Positions 35,623-45,912 are shown, counted from the stretch's first letter. The stretch: 64,000 bases of DNA from Puniceicoccales bacterium Verruco_01 (GCA_001604565.1 LVBV01000007.1:101775-165774), one strand, 5' to 3'. Numbers and translations are program-made. The notes: generated from the sequence alone by a model not told the origin.

Positions 35623-38600
35623 ATGAAAAAAACAGACTTCGTCCGCTGGCACGCGATACCCGCGTTTGCCATGTTGGCCGTGTTGCCGGTCCGGGGACAG
35701 GCACAGACAGCGGAGAATCCCCGTGTTCAACCCGATCCGACCGACGCCGAGAAGCAGGACGATGACGAGATCGTCATGATGAGTCCCTTCGTGGTGAATT
35801 CGGACCGCGACATCGGCTATGTCGCCACCAGCACCCTCGCCGGCACGCGGCTCAACACGAGCCTGGGCGATGTCGGCTCGGCGATCTCGGTGGTGACGCA
35901 GCAGTTCCTCAAGGACACAGGATCGAAAAATTCCCAGGACCTGCTCGTTTACACGACGAACACCGAGGTGAGCGGCATCGGCGGCAACTTCGCCGGCACC
36001 GGCAACGGTCAGACCGTCAGCGAACCCGATCAGGCCTCGCCCCAGACCAACACGCGCGTCCGCGGGCTGACATCGGCGGACAACACGCGCGACTACTTCC
36101 TCACGGACATCCCGTGGGATTCCTACAACGTCGAGCGCGTGGATATGCAGCGCGGCCCGAACGGCATTCTTTTCGGCCTCGGCAGTCCTGCGGGCATCAT
36201 CAACAGCACGACGAGAACGGCGGTGTTCAAGAATCAGGGACAGCTCGATGTCGGGTTTGGCCGGTACGGCAGTGCCCGCCTCATGCTGGACGCCAATTAC
36301 GTGATCCTCCCGGGCGAACTCGCCCTCCGGGTGGAGGGGCTGCGCGACAACACACAGTACCGCCAGAATCCCGCCTACAACCTCGACAAGCGTTTTTACA
36401 GCGCCCTGCGCTACGAGCCGATTTTCCTCAACAGGGGTTCGGCGCACACGACCCTCACGGTCAACTACGAGGCGGGCGACATTCAGGCCAACCGTCCGCG
36501 CATCCTTCCGCCGGGCGACCGGATCACGCCTTGGTTCTCCTTCGGCAAGGCGACCTACGATCCCTTCAATTCCTGGGTCGTCGATTCCGCCGATCCGGCC
36601 CATTCGGGCCAGCACCTCGCCGCGGCCTCGTCTTACAATCCGTGGCTGGGCGACTTCGGCAACGGCCAGGTCTTGAGCGGCATCTACTATACGAACGAGG
36701 CCGGTTCCACAACTTTGAGCGGCGCCCGCACGGGTGAGGTCGATACGGTCTATGGCCGCTCCTCCAGCGGTTCCATCGACCAGACGATCGACGGCATCCA
36801 GTTCAACCGCTTGAGCGGCATCGTGGGTTACTCGACCTACGCGACCCGCGCGGGTCTCAAGTACGCGGACCTCGGACAGTACAAGGACACCTACATCACC
36901 GATTCGTCGATCTTCAACTACTGGGACAACCTGATCTCCGGCCCCAACGCGCACCAGTGGGAGGGCTTCAACGTCGTCAATGCGAACCTGTCCCAGACCT
37001 TCTTCGACAACCGCGTGGGCATCGAGGCCGTGTACGACCGCCAGCACTACCGTAACGGCGAGATCAACGGCGGCGCCTACAACATCGAGATCGACCTCAA
37101 CAAGAACTTAAGCGACGGGACACCGAATCCCAACGTGGGCCGTCCCTACGCGACCGTCAACACCTCCTACGGCAACAATTCCTACGTGAGCACCCGGACG
37201 AACTGGCGCGTGACGAGCTACGGCGAACTCAACTTCAGGGACTTCATGGAAAGCTCTTGGCTGACGTCGTTCCTTGGGCGTCACATCTTCACTGGCGTTG
37301 TCTCCAGCAACCGCAAGGACACCGAGAACCTCTCGTGGACCCGCTGGGTGGCCGATGCAGCCTACGGCACCAACTACGCCAATACGTCTCTCATGACCAG
37401 TTCCGCACGCGGCGTCAGCATCGTCTCCTACCTCGGTGGTTCGCTCCTCAACGCAGACTCTGCCTCCGGCGCGAACCTCTCCAGCGTGGGCGCGAAGCTT
37501 TCCCTGCCGGGGAGCGACTCGGTCAAGCTCTGGGATTCCCACTGGAACTCCACCACCGCGAACTATGGCGACGCGTGGACGACGGTTCGCTCGCACTTCA
37601 GTCAGAAGCCGGGCGGCGGCGCCTCGACACAGTCCGAAAACCCGGACAACTACGTCGGCTGGACGAACGCCTCCTATTCGCTCCTCAACGCGGACGAGGG
37701 CGACCTTTCCAGCCTCTACACCGCCGCGCACAAGAGTCGTTCCGATGTCACCACGAAGGCACTCGTCTGGCAGGGATTCTTCCTCGACGATGTGGTGGTG
37801 GGCACCGTCGGCGTCCGCAAGGACACCGCGAAGTCCTACTCCGTCTATGCCTCGAAGAACTTCGACAACTCGGTGAACATCGCCGGCACGGACTACGTGC
37901 TCTCCTCCGAGCCCGACAACACCGTAAAAGGCGACTCGACAACCTGGAGTGTCGTGGTCCACACGCCGCACTTCATCCAGAAATGGCTGCCCGTCGGAAT
38001 CAACGTCAGCGCGTTCTACAACCATTCGAGCAACTTCCAGCCCGAGGCCAACCGCGTGGACGTCTATGGCAATCCGCTCGGTGCGCCCACGGGCAAGACC
38101 AAGGACTACGGCTTCCTCGTCTCGGCCCTAGACAACCGGCTGAACTTCAAGATCAACTGGTACCACACGACCGTTTACAACGCCTCGCTCACCGACGCGT
38201 TGCCGTCCATCTACATGATCGGCTACACGGAGAACTGGGGCTACATCTTCTCGAAGATCAACAAGGAGAGTTACGGCCCGAGCTGGCAGTGGGACTACGC
38301 CTCCAATCCGCTCTCCGGACAGACGTCCGCACAGTCCGACGCCCAGAAGGTGGCCGCCACGAACGCGTGGCTCGCCAACCTGCCCTCCGACGCCTTCTAC
38401 AAAGCCTGGCACATCGATCTCGGCGACACCTACTGGCAGAACCGCCAGTCCACCTATGTCACACCGACGGGGCTCGCCGTCACCGGCGACACCGACTCCA
38501 AGGGTGTCGAATACGAGGTCACGGCCCGTCTCACCGATAACTGGGACCTCACGATCAACGCCTCGCACGACACGGCCCGCCGCGTCAACCTCGGCGGATC

Positions 38601-39144
38601 GATCGCCGAGTGGGTCAACGAGCGAAATGCCGTGTATCAGGGCGACGCCGGTCTCATCCGCTATTGGTGGGCGGGCAGCTCCGACACGATCCGCAGCGTC
38701 TGGAATGCACAGTTCCTCTCGCAGTGGAAGCTGCTCCTTCTCCAGCAGAACACCGACGTTCCCGAACTGCGTCCGTGGCACCTCAACATCGTCACGAACT
38801 ACCGCTTCGACGACATTCCCGCCCTCAAGGGCTTCAACGTGGGCGGCGGCTGGCGCTGGCAGGACAAGGTGGTGATCGGCTATCCGGTGATCGAGAATGC
38901 CGGCGACGAGACCTTCGACCTCGGCCATCCCTACTACGGCCCGTCGGAGTCCAACATCGACTTCTGGGTTGGCTACGAGCACAAAGTGACCGACAAGATC
39001 AACTGGCGCATTCAGCTCAACGTGCGCAACGCCTTCGCCAAGAAGGAACTCATCCCAATTTCGGCCCAGCCGGACGGCACGCCTGCGGCCTACCGCATCC
39101 CGGAGCTCATGACTTGGTATGTCACCAACACCTTCACCTTCTGA
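35623..39144 (+). CDS. TonB-dependent outer-membrane receptor
   Basis: An 1173-residue receptor. A signal peptide (WHAIPAFAMLAVLPVRGQA) is followed by an acidic linker and the opening MMSPFVVNSDRDIGYVATST, then a plug (ISVVTQQFLKDTGSKNSQDL ... RVDMQRGPNGILFGLGSPAG), and a 22-strand-type barrel ending in ELMTWYVTNTFTF with a terminal Phe. The opening is characteristic of the many receptors found in Opitutaceae. It probably imports oligosaccharides or a similar ligand, energised by TonB. No SusD-like partner is beside it. ATG 35623 opens the signal peptide without a clear Shine-Dalgarno. Confidence 0.93.
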   Translation: MKKTDFVRWHAIPAFAMLAVLPVRGQAQTAENPRVQPDPTDAEKQDDDEIVMMSPFVVNSDRDIGYVATSTLAGTRLNTSLGDVGSAISVVTQQFLKDTGSKNSQDLLVYTTNTEVSGIGGNFAGTGNGQTVSEPDQASPQTNTRVRGLTSADNTRDYFLTDIPWDSYNVERVDMQRGPNGILFGLGSPAGIINSTTRTAVFKNQGQLDVGFGRYGSARLMLDANYVILPGELALRVEGLRDNTQYRQNPAYNLDKRFYSALRYEPIFLNRGSAHTTLTVNYEAGDIQANRPRILPPGDRITPWFSFGKATYDPFNSWVVDSADPAHSGQHLAAASSYNPWLGDFGNGQVLSGIYYTNEAGSTTLSGARTGEVDTVYGRSSSGSIDQTIDGIQFNRLSGIVGYSTYATRAGLKYADLGQYKDTYITDSSIFNYWDNLISGPNAHQWEGFNVVNANLSQTFFDNRVGIEAVYDRQHYRNGEINGGAYNIEIDLNKNLSDGTPNPNVGRPYATVNTSYGNNSYVSTRTNWRVTSYGELNFRDFMESSWLTSFLGRHIFTGVVSSNRKDTENLSWTRWVADAAYGTNYANTSLMTSSARGVSIVSYLGGSLLNADSASGANLSSVGAKLSLPGSDSVKLWDSHWNSTTANYGDAWTTVRSHFSQKPGGGASTQSENPDNYVGWTNASYSLLNADEGDLSSLYTAAHKSRSDVTTKALVWQGFFLDDVVVGTVGVRKDTAKSYSVYASKNFDNSVNIAGTDYVLSSEPDNTVKGDSTTWSVVVHTPHFIQKWLPVGINVSAFYNHSSNFQPEANRVDVYGNPLGAPTGKTKDYGFLVSALDNRLNFKINWYHTTVYNASLTDALPSIYMIGYTENWGYIFSKINKESYGPSWQWDYASNPLSGQTSAQSDAQKVAATNAWLANLPSDAFYKAWHIDLGDTYWQNRQSTYVTPTGLAVTGDTDSKGVEYEVTARLTDNWDLTINASHDTARRVNLGGSIAEWVNERNAVYQGDAGLIRYWWAGSSDTIRSVWNAQFLSQWKLLLLQQNTDVPELRPWHLNIVTNYRFDDIPALKGFNVGGGWRWQDKVVIGYPVIENAGDETFDLGHPYYGPSESNIDFWVGYEHKVTDKINWRIQLNVRNAFAKKELIPISAQPDGTPAAYRIPELMTWYVTNTFTF

Positions 39145-39228
39145 GCCAAGGGATAACTCATGAACGCATTTGGTTGCACGAAGTGTTTCTCCTGAGTGGG
39201 AGGGGAAAGATTTCGTTAGCTTGTCAGC

Positions 39229-39259
39229 GGCGCAGGAGCCTGTCTCCGGCGCCGCTTTT
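39229..39259 (+). terminator. Terminator after TonB receptor
   Basis: The stem GGCGC-A-GGAG / CTCC-G-GCGCC with a 5-nt loop (39229-39253) is followed by GCTTTTC, 85 bp past the receptor stop. Confidence 0.6.
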
Positions 39260-39793
39260 CTATTGCCCGATCGCGGGACGTTCCCGTGGGAGCGGGGCCT
39301 GGCGCGGCGCGGGGGAACCTCAGGCGGGCGGAAGGGAAGGGGATGTCGCCTGTTGCACATTCCCGGTTCAGATGCGGACACCGTTTGACAGCCGGACTCC
39401 GAAAGGGTGACTGGAATCGTTCCGGGGGCTGCTTCACGCCCGTCGCCCGCCGTCGGCCCGCAGGGGAAAGCCGGGGTGAAGCTCTCCGTCCGATTGTGCG
39501 CGGGTCTTCCGTCCTGGCTCCCGTTCCTTCTCCGGACAGTCCGGGTTCGTTCTGCGGGAAAGCGGACGAGGCGGCGGCAGAGCCCGGCGGACATTGCGGG
39601 AACCCGGGGTTCCGTCCGCGAAGCCCACTCGGCCCGTCCTGATTCCAGTCCCCGGGGGAGGGGTCTTCCAATAACCCTTGCCCTGCCAGCCGGAAACACC
39701 GTCCGAGGATGCGGGGGGGACGTCCCGGAATCCGTACGCAATTGCGCGGCGCCGGTTTCCCGACGCCGCGCCTGAGATCCTCATTGTTCCGGC
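39260..39793. other. Convergent intergenic region without a gene
   Basis: 534 bp between the receptor terminator and the GH31 stop. Open frames on both strands are low-complexity (Gly/Arg/Pro) with no domain. I see no repeat, RNA or promoter that stands out. Confidence 0.4.
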
Positions 39794-42700
39794 TTATTGT
39801 TCCCCGATCAGTTCCAACCCGGCCAGATTGATGCTGCCCCGGCTCTCGTCGATGCCGGAGAGCTTCACGAGATTCGCCCCGCCTTCGAGCGTCACGGGGA
39901 GGTCCAGCGCGGACCATCCTTCGGAATGCGGAACGGACACGGAAGAGGCCTCGCCGCCGCCGACGGAAAGTGCGAGCGGCACCGCGCCGCCGTTGCCGTT
40001 GGCGTAGGAAAGGCGCAGAAGGTAGCGCCCGGGTGCGGGGGCGACGACGCTCCAGGCCAGGCTGCTGCCGATCCTCCCGAGGTTGCGGACGACGTCACCG
40101 CCCTCCCTGGCGGGGAGGTGAACGATCTCCACGGCGCCGCCGCGCACCGCCGCCGACGCGGGATAGTATGCCGGCGGATGCCCCGCGCGGTCGAAGGAGA
40201 GCGTGTTGAGTTCAAAGCCGCCCTTTTCGACAAAGAGGAGCAGGCACTGCTTCCCGGCGTTGAGATAGACGTTCGGGATCGTCACGAAGCGCCACTGCCC
40301 GCCCTCGTCCGCGAGATCGACCGTTGCGGCGACCTCGTCCAGCGCCATCAGGCGGATTTTCCCGCCGCGGCCCGCCACGCGCAGGGTGAGGTCGAACCAG
40401 CCGCCCGTCCCGCAGTCGAGCGAGTAGCGCACCCAGTCACCCTTTTCCAGGCCTCCCAGCGCATAACCCGCGCCTGCGTCGGTCGCGGGTCGGATGCCGA
40501 TGTCGTCGGGCCGGTAGAGCGGCTGCAACGCAAGGGGACGGGAGGTGTGGAAGGAGACGCCCTCGCCGCCGTCGTCGTAATTGACGGCCTTGATGCGGCC
40601 CGGAAGGAGCGGCGCCGGGAAGAAATGGGGCCGAGCCGCGGCGACGGAACCCTCCGCCTCGCCCGAGGCGTCGATCTTCTGCGCTTCGAGAAGCGGCGCG
40701 GGCGTTTCCGGCAGGGCCGGACCCTCCATCGTCACCGCCGCCTCGTGATCGAGTTCCGCCCCGGAGGCGAAGTCGAAGGAGAGGATGCGGGTTGCCTCGT
40801 CCCAGTCAAAAGAGGCCGCATGCCCTGCAACGGTCACGCGGACCGGTGTGCGGCACAGGTGCATGCGGATCGAATACGTCCGGGGTGCGAACCGCTTGTT
40901 CGATTCTCGGAGCGAGAGAGCCACGGTGTCCCCCGACGCCCGCATCGCGATTTCCGTCGTGGTGAAGGCGCCGTTTTTGTATTCGAAAGTGGAGCCGTCG
41001 TCGCGGTAGAGCGTGAAGAGCGAGGCCGTTTCGGCGGGCCAGACCTCCACGGTGAGGGGGTCCCACGGCTTTTCGCCGGTGGACTGCATGTCGGGGGCCA
41101 TCGGCAGGATCGCGCCCTCGCGCACGGCGAGGGGGATACGGTTCTGCGGCGCGTCCACGACCCACTCTTTTCCGCCCTCGTAGGTGACGTGCGTGTCGTA
41201 GTCGTACCACTTCCCCTCGGGGAAGTACACCGTGCGGCTGCGCTGGCCCTCGCGCAGGACCGGGGCGACGAGGAGCCAGTCGCCCAGCATGAACTGGTCG
41301 CCCTTCGCATCCGCCGCCCTTTTGTCGAGGGGGAATTCCAGGATCATCGGACGGGTGAGGGGCATGCCGTCGCGGCTGGCCTCCCAGGCGCAGGAATAAA
41401 GGTAGGGCATCAGACGGTAGCGCAGCCGGAGGTATTTGAGGCAGGTCTCCTCCACCGCCGTGCCGAACTGGTAGGGCTCGCTCACCCCGTCCGCCTTGTG
41501 AGTGCGCAGGATCGGCGAGAAGGCCGAGAACTGGAACCAGCGCTCGTACAGGTCCGCATGTGCCCCCATGAGGTCGTTCTTGTAGTAGCCGACCATGAAG
41601 CCGCCCGTGTCGCAGGTCCACCAGGCAAAGCCGGAAAGGCCGCTACTGAGCATCTCCGGCACGTGGGCGCGCAGCGTCGCGTAGTCGCTGTAGATGTCGC
41701 CCGTCCACACCGAGGAATGATGCCGCTGCATCCCCGCCGAGCCCGCGCGCGTGAGCGTCCACGGGCGCAGGTCCGGATGGAGGTCCAGCATCGCGCCCTC
41801 GAAGGAAATCGCCGACAGGGCGGAGAACTCGTTGTGGATCTTCGCCGCGGGACCGTCGTGATAGACGGTCTGGGGTGGTTCGCCCTCGGGTTCGGTGAGG
41901 TCCAGCCACCAGCCCGCCACACCGTCACGGGTCACACGCTCGATCTGCGGCCAGATCCACTTGTCGTATTCCGGTGAGGTGACATCCAGCAACTTGCCGC
42001 CGAAGTAGCCGCATTCCACGGGGTTGCCCTTTCCATCGGTTGCAAAGACGCCCTTCTTCCAGCCGTCCGCGAAGGTGGGGGAGGCCTCTTGGATCATCGG
42101 CCCGCCATGCGAGAGGACCAGGCGCACGCCCTCCTTGTTCAATCCGGCGATGTGCTCGGCGGGAGTCCCGCCCTTGAACCAGCGCTTTTCCCACACAAAG
42201 TCGTTCCGCACCTCGGGCCAGTCCGAGTCGATCACCATAGCGTCGAGCGGGAAGCCGCGCGCGCGCAGCGTGGAGGCGACGCCCTCCACCTCCTCCCAGT
42301 TGTGGTAGAAGCAGCGGCTCTGCCAGTAGCCGAGGACCCAGAGGGGTGGCAGCGAGGGCCGTCCCGTCAGGCCCGTGTACTGGTTCACCACGTCCCGCAG
42401 CGTCGGCCCGGCGAGGACATAGAGGTCGATCTCGCCCCCGTCCACGTCCACGCGCAGAACGTCCGGCTGCGTGCTGCCGAGGTCGTAGCGGGTGTGCCAC
42501 ACGTTGTCGAGGAACACGCCGCCCGCGCGGAGCGAGGCATCCATGCTGATCGAGAGCGGGATCGGATACTGCGCCGTGACGTTGCCGGAGCTGATCTGCT
42601 GTCCGGCCCAGAGGTCGCGCACGGTTCCCCGGCGATCGAGGCGTCCGCCGCTACGGTTGTCCTCGCCGAGGCCGTAAATGCGCTCCTCCGGCGCGAGAGG

Positions 42701-43090
42701 GCCCGTCATCGACCATTTGCCTGAGGCGCCCAACTCGATCTTCGTCGGCGGCACGACGACCGAACCGTCGCCCGCGCGGACGACCGAGAAGGTCGCGGAG
42801 GTCTCGTCGATCCGTACGCGCAGGCCGCCGGCATCGTATTCGGAACTTCCCGCGCCGCAGTCCTTCGACGCGACCGGCCTCCCGACGTTCTCCGGAATGG
42901 CGACCGAAGGCTCCCGCTCGAACACCCCGGAAGGCTCGTACCACACGCGGACGACGCCGGGCGCCACGTCAGACACGGCCCAGCGGCCTTGCGCGGGGGA
43001 GGTTGAATCGGGGAGGGCGCAGGCCCGTGCCGGGAGGGTCAGTGCCGCCGCCGCAAGGGGCAGAATATGGAAAAAACGTATCTTCATCAT
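39794..43090 (-). CDS. Secreted GH31 glycosidase with two C-terminal CBM-like domains
   Basis: A 1098-residue exported enzyme: signal peptide (FFHILPLAAAALTLPARACA), N-terminal beta-sandwich, GH31 barrel and C-terminal modules. The nucleophile Asp lies in GWWLDLTEPEGE and the acid/base Asp in SSVWTGDIYSDYATL; WVLGYWQSRCFYHNWEEVEG and GFAWWTCDTGGF are further GH31 markers. GH31 covers alpha-glucosidases, alpha-xylosidases and related enzymes; specificity is not resolved. About residues 820-960 resemble a CBM6 sandwich (VNYDDGGEGVSFH, DWVRYSLDCGTGGWFDLTLR), and the last 130 a CBM35-like domain (SGIDESRGSINLAGLELIGE). Two ATG codons (43090, 43087) start the signal peptide. Confidence 0.88.
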   Translation of the reverse strand: MMKIRFFHILPLAAAALTLPARACALPDSTSPAQGRWAVSDVAPGVVRVWYEPSGVFEREPSVAIPENVGRPVASKDCGAGSSEYDAGGLRVRIDETSATFSVVRAGDGSVVVPPTKIELGASGKWSMTGPLAPEERIYGLGEDNRSGGRLDRRGTVRDLWAGQQISSGNVTAQYPIPLSISMDASLRAGGVFLDNVWHTRYDLGSTQPDVLRVDVDGGEIDLYVLAGPTLRDVVNQYTGLTGRPSLPPLWVLGYWQSRCFYHNWEEVEGVASTLRARGFPLDAMVIDSDWPEVRNDFVWEKRWFKGGTPAEHIAGLNKEGVRLVLSHGGPMIQEASPTFADGWKKGVFATDGKGNPVECGYFGGKLLDVTSPEYDKWIWPQIERVTRDGVAGWWLDLTEPEGEPPQTVYHDGPAAKIHNEFSALSAISFEGAMLDLHPDLRPWTLTRAGSAGMQRHHSSVWTGDIYSDYATLRAHVPEMLSSGLSGFAWWTCDTGGFMVGYYKNDLMGAHADLYERWFQFSAFSPILRTHKADGVSEPYQFGTAVEETCLKYLRLRYRLMPYLYSCAWEASRDGMPLTRPMILEFPLDKRAADAKGDQFMLGDWLLVAPVLREGQRSRTVYFPEGKWYDYDTHVTYEGGKEWVVDAPQNRIPLAVREGAILPMAPDMQSTGEKPWDPLTVEVWPAETASLFTLYRDDGSTFEYKNGAFTTTEIAMRASGDTVALSLRESNKRFAPRTYSIRMHLCRTPVRVTVAGHAASFDWDEATRILSFDFASGAELDHEAAVTMEGPALPETPAPLLEAQKIDASGEAEGSVAAARPHFFPAPLLPGRIKAVNYDDGGEGVSFHTSRPLALQPLYRPDDIGIRPATDAGAGYALGGLEKGDWVRYSLDCGTGGWFDLTLRVAGRGGKIRLMALDEVAATVDLADEGGQWRFVTIPNVYLNAGKQCLLLFVEKGGFELNTLSFDRAGHPPAYYPASAAVRGGAVEIVHLPAREGGDVVRNLGRIGSSLAWSVVAPAPGRYLLRLSYANGNGGAVPLALSVGGGEASSVSVPHSEGWSALDLPVTLEGGANLVKLSGIDESRGSINLAGLELIGEQ

Positions 43091-43471
43091 GGGTGATGAA
43101 GGCAGGATGGAAGGGGCGGAAACCTGATTCAAGTTCCACGCCATAATGAGTTTTTACGAGGGGAAGACTCTTTCCTTTCCGCGAGAACAACCTACAACAC
43201 ATTCTGCGCCCGGGTTTCCCCCTGCGGGACGGCTCGTGGATGGAATCCCATGGTGATTGGCGTTTTTCTGATTATTTTCGGAATGGGCATCCATACCAGC
43301 CGCCTGTGTTCGGTGCCGAAACCTCATCCTAACCACATCCCTCCGGGGTTTGCCCAGACGGGCCGGTATCGCCGGTTCGATTCCGCCCCGTGCCTGCATT
43401 GTCCTCAATCTTTGATGCACGGCCCTCAACTGCCGGCTTGTGCCGTGGAACACACTGAGTAATCTGGCGGA
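43091..43471. other. Divergent intergenic region GH31 / exported orphan
   Basis: 381 bp with no recognisable gene; an open frame on the minus strand (43154-43570) has no domain and overlaps the next gene. It should contain the GH31 promoter. A tRNA T-arm-like string near 43373 does not fold into a tRNA. Confidence 0.4.
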
Positions 43472-44302
43472 ATGAAGTCTGTATCGCGACTTCTCGTGAT
43501 AGCCGCTGCGTTGCACTTTTCGGTATCCGTCCTGACTGCCGGAGGTCTTTCCATCTTGTTTGGGAGCCACTGGGGGAGCGTGATCGTCAACACCGACATG
43601 ACTCCCGAGGGTCGCGCGCTCGCTTTACCGACTCCCGACGCGCCTGTCTATTATCTTGGTCGATCGTTGGGATGTCGGCTTGGCTCGATTCCTGGCGATC
43701 GTCTGCCCGACGAGAAGGAGATGGTCCGAATCGTCGTGAACACCCTAGCGAAACAGGGCTACTTGGGTGCGCAGAAGAATGTGCATGAGCCGACTCTGTT
43801 CCTGATACTGGAATGGGGAGAACTGCAACCAAGAAGTGGAGATCTTTTATGGTTTTTGGGCTACGATCCGCGTCAGGACATCGCCGCGCCCTCTGGTGGC
43901 AATATGCTGGGGCCGGAGGTGTTCCTGCGCAATTGCCGCAGCCCCGAGGTGGAGAGGATTTTGGAGTATGCGCGCGAACCTGTCTATGGAATCATCGTCA
44001 CCGCTTTCGAATACAAGTCGGTGAAGACGGAGCATCCCATTGCGTATTGGCAGACGCGAATCGCGTTGCCAGCGAATGGAAAGTCGATGGCTAACGCGTT
44101 GCCCGTGATGGTCATTGCGTCGGGCCCGGTGTTCGGAAAAGAGACCAAAAAGGCGATGCTCCGGGGCACGGACGAAGTCCGCCAAGGCTACGTGAGCCTA
44201 GGCGAAATGGAGGTCCTCGACTACTACGAAGACAAGGCGCCGGAGGAGAAACCGGCGGCTCCGGCCAGCCAGCCGGAGAAAAGCCAGCCCGGGCAAAAAT
44301 AG
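43472..44302 (+). CDS. Exported protein of unknown function
   Basis: A 276-residue protein with a signal peptide (LLVIAAALHFSVSVLTAGG). The mature part has mixed hydrophobic strands and conserved-looking segments (YLGRSLGCRLGSIPGDRLPD, KEMVRIVVNTLAKQGYLGAQ, PTLFLILEWGELQPRSGD, YGIIVTAFEYKSVKTEHPIA) and ends with a Pro/Ala/Glu/Lys-rich tail. I do not recognise a family; it may be a lineage-specific envelope protein. Base composition is lower in GC than its neighbours, and it lies next to mobile DNA, so recent acquisition is possible. No operon partner. Confidence 0.6.
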   Translation: MKSVSRLLVIAAALHFSVSVLTAGGLSILFGSHWGSVIVNTDMTPEGRALALPTPDAPVYYLGRSLGCRLGSIPGDRLPDEKEMVRIVVNTLAKQGYLGAQKNVHEPTLFLILEWGELQPRSGDLLWFLGYDPRQDIAAPSGGNMLGPEVFLRNCRSPEVERILEYAREPVYGIIVTAFEYKSVKTEHPIAYWQTRIALPANGKSMANALPVMVIASGPVFGKETKKAMLRGTDEVRQGYVSLGEMEVLDYYEDKAPEEKPAAPASQPEKSQPGQK

Positions 44303-44518
44303 ACGCGGTCGGGAAGAATCGTGCCGACTGGTTTCCCTTGTTCCGTGTCGGGGAGTTCACAAGCATATTGACATCCCAATTCGCGCATGTCGCATCTTGC
44401 GTGCTTTGCCTGGTTTCCACGATTCAAGCGGAGGCGGCTCGTTGCCGGTTGGAACTCCGCAGATTCCGAATCTTCAACCCGGAGAGCGTCCTCTCGGTAT
44501 CTAGCCGTCTGCTACATT

Positions 44519-44683
44519 AGGGAGTGTTTGCAAATCGGACTCCCGTCGAAATGCGGGCGCATTTTCGGCGAAAAATTGCCCCCATTCGACTCAAAGAATC
44601 TCGATTCGTTTCGTTTCATGTTCCGATTTTCCGCTCGAAAACTCCTCCCGCCTCCTCGGTCCGCCGATTTGCAAACGCTCCCT
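44519..44683. mobile_element. 165-bp MITE-like element with 20-bp inverted ends
   Basis: The ends are AGGGAGTGTTTGCAAATCGG at 44519-44538 and its inverted copy at 44664-44683 with a single T/C difference. The interior is non-coding and AT-richer than the genome. No unambiguous target duplication is visible (left flank CATT, right flank TGTA). The ends resemble those of DDE-type insertion sequences. It directly abuts the IS110-type element on the right. Confidence 0.6.
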
Positions 44684-44698
44684 TGTATCTTGGACTGG

Positions 44699-44877
44699 AT
44701 GGCTCTTTGCGAGAATGGGTATAAAACTCGTCGGAGCAAAGAGCCATTCCGGTCCGGGGCGACCGTACGCTCCCTTGAGCCTTGCAGCTCGTGCTCTAGC
44801 TAGATCGCCCCGGACCGGCTCTTGCGAACGAACTCGAACCGTTGCCAGAGCGTCGGTGTTAAGAGCGCCGACAGCTC
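44699..44877 (+). ncRNA. Candidate IS110 bridge RNA
   Basis: Three consecutive stem-loops lie between the left end and the transposase start: 44699-44747 (12-bp perfect stem ATGGCTCTTTGC), 44749-44818 (14-bp perfect stem CCGGTCCGGGGCGA with a 42-nt internal loop holding a GAGC/GCTC inner stem) and 44848-44877 (9-bp stem with one bulge). A 5' stem-loop plus two looped stems is the organisation of IS110-group bridge RNAs. The 5' side of the large loop contains ACGCTCCCTTG, identical to the DNA at 44675-44685. Ends of the RNA are not determined. Confidence 0.6.
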
Positions 44878-44884
44878 GCATTAC

Positions 44885-44893
44885 AAGGAGGAG
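44885..44893 (+). promoter_or_regulatory. Strong ribosome-binding site of the transposase
   Basis: AAGGAGGAG lies 7 nt before ATG 44901. It fixes the transposase start and contrasts with the weak or absent sites before many host genes here. Confidence 0.75.
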
Positions 44894-44900
44894 TCATTCG

Positions 44901-45829
<929 letters not shown>

Positions 45830-45870
45830 TCACCGTTGCTAAGCCGTTCTCAGTGAACCGCAGGCGCCAG

Positions 45871-45910
45871 AAAAGGCGAAGGCCCGCTTCCTTGTGGGAA
45901 ACGGGCCTTC
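45871..45910 (-). terminator. Terminator of the initiator tRNA gene
   Basis: A 14-bp stem (45878-45891 with 45897-45910, one G-U pair) with a 5-nt loop is followed on the minus strand by GCCTTTTC, immediately downstream of the tRNA. Confidence 0.85.
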
Positions 45911-45912
45911 AT

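Noticed and set aside
43340..43410. tRNA T-arm-like string (GGTTCGATTCC)
   Set aside because: The flanking bases do not form the T stem, and no acceptor or anticodon arm can be folded.
43154..43570. 138-codon minus frame between GH31 and the exported orphan
   Set aside because: No signal, no domain, overlaps the start of the next gene by about 100 bp.
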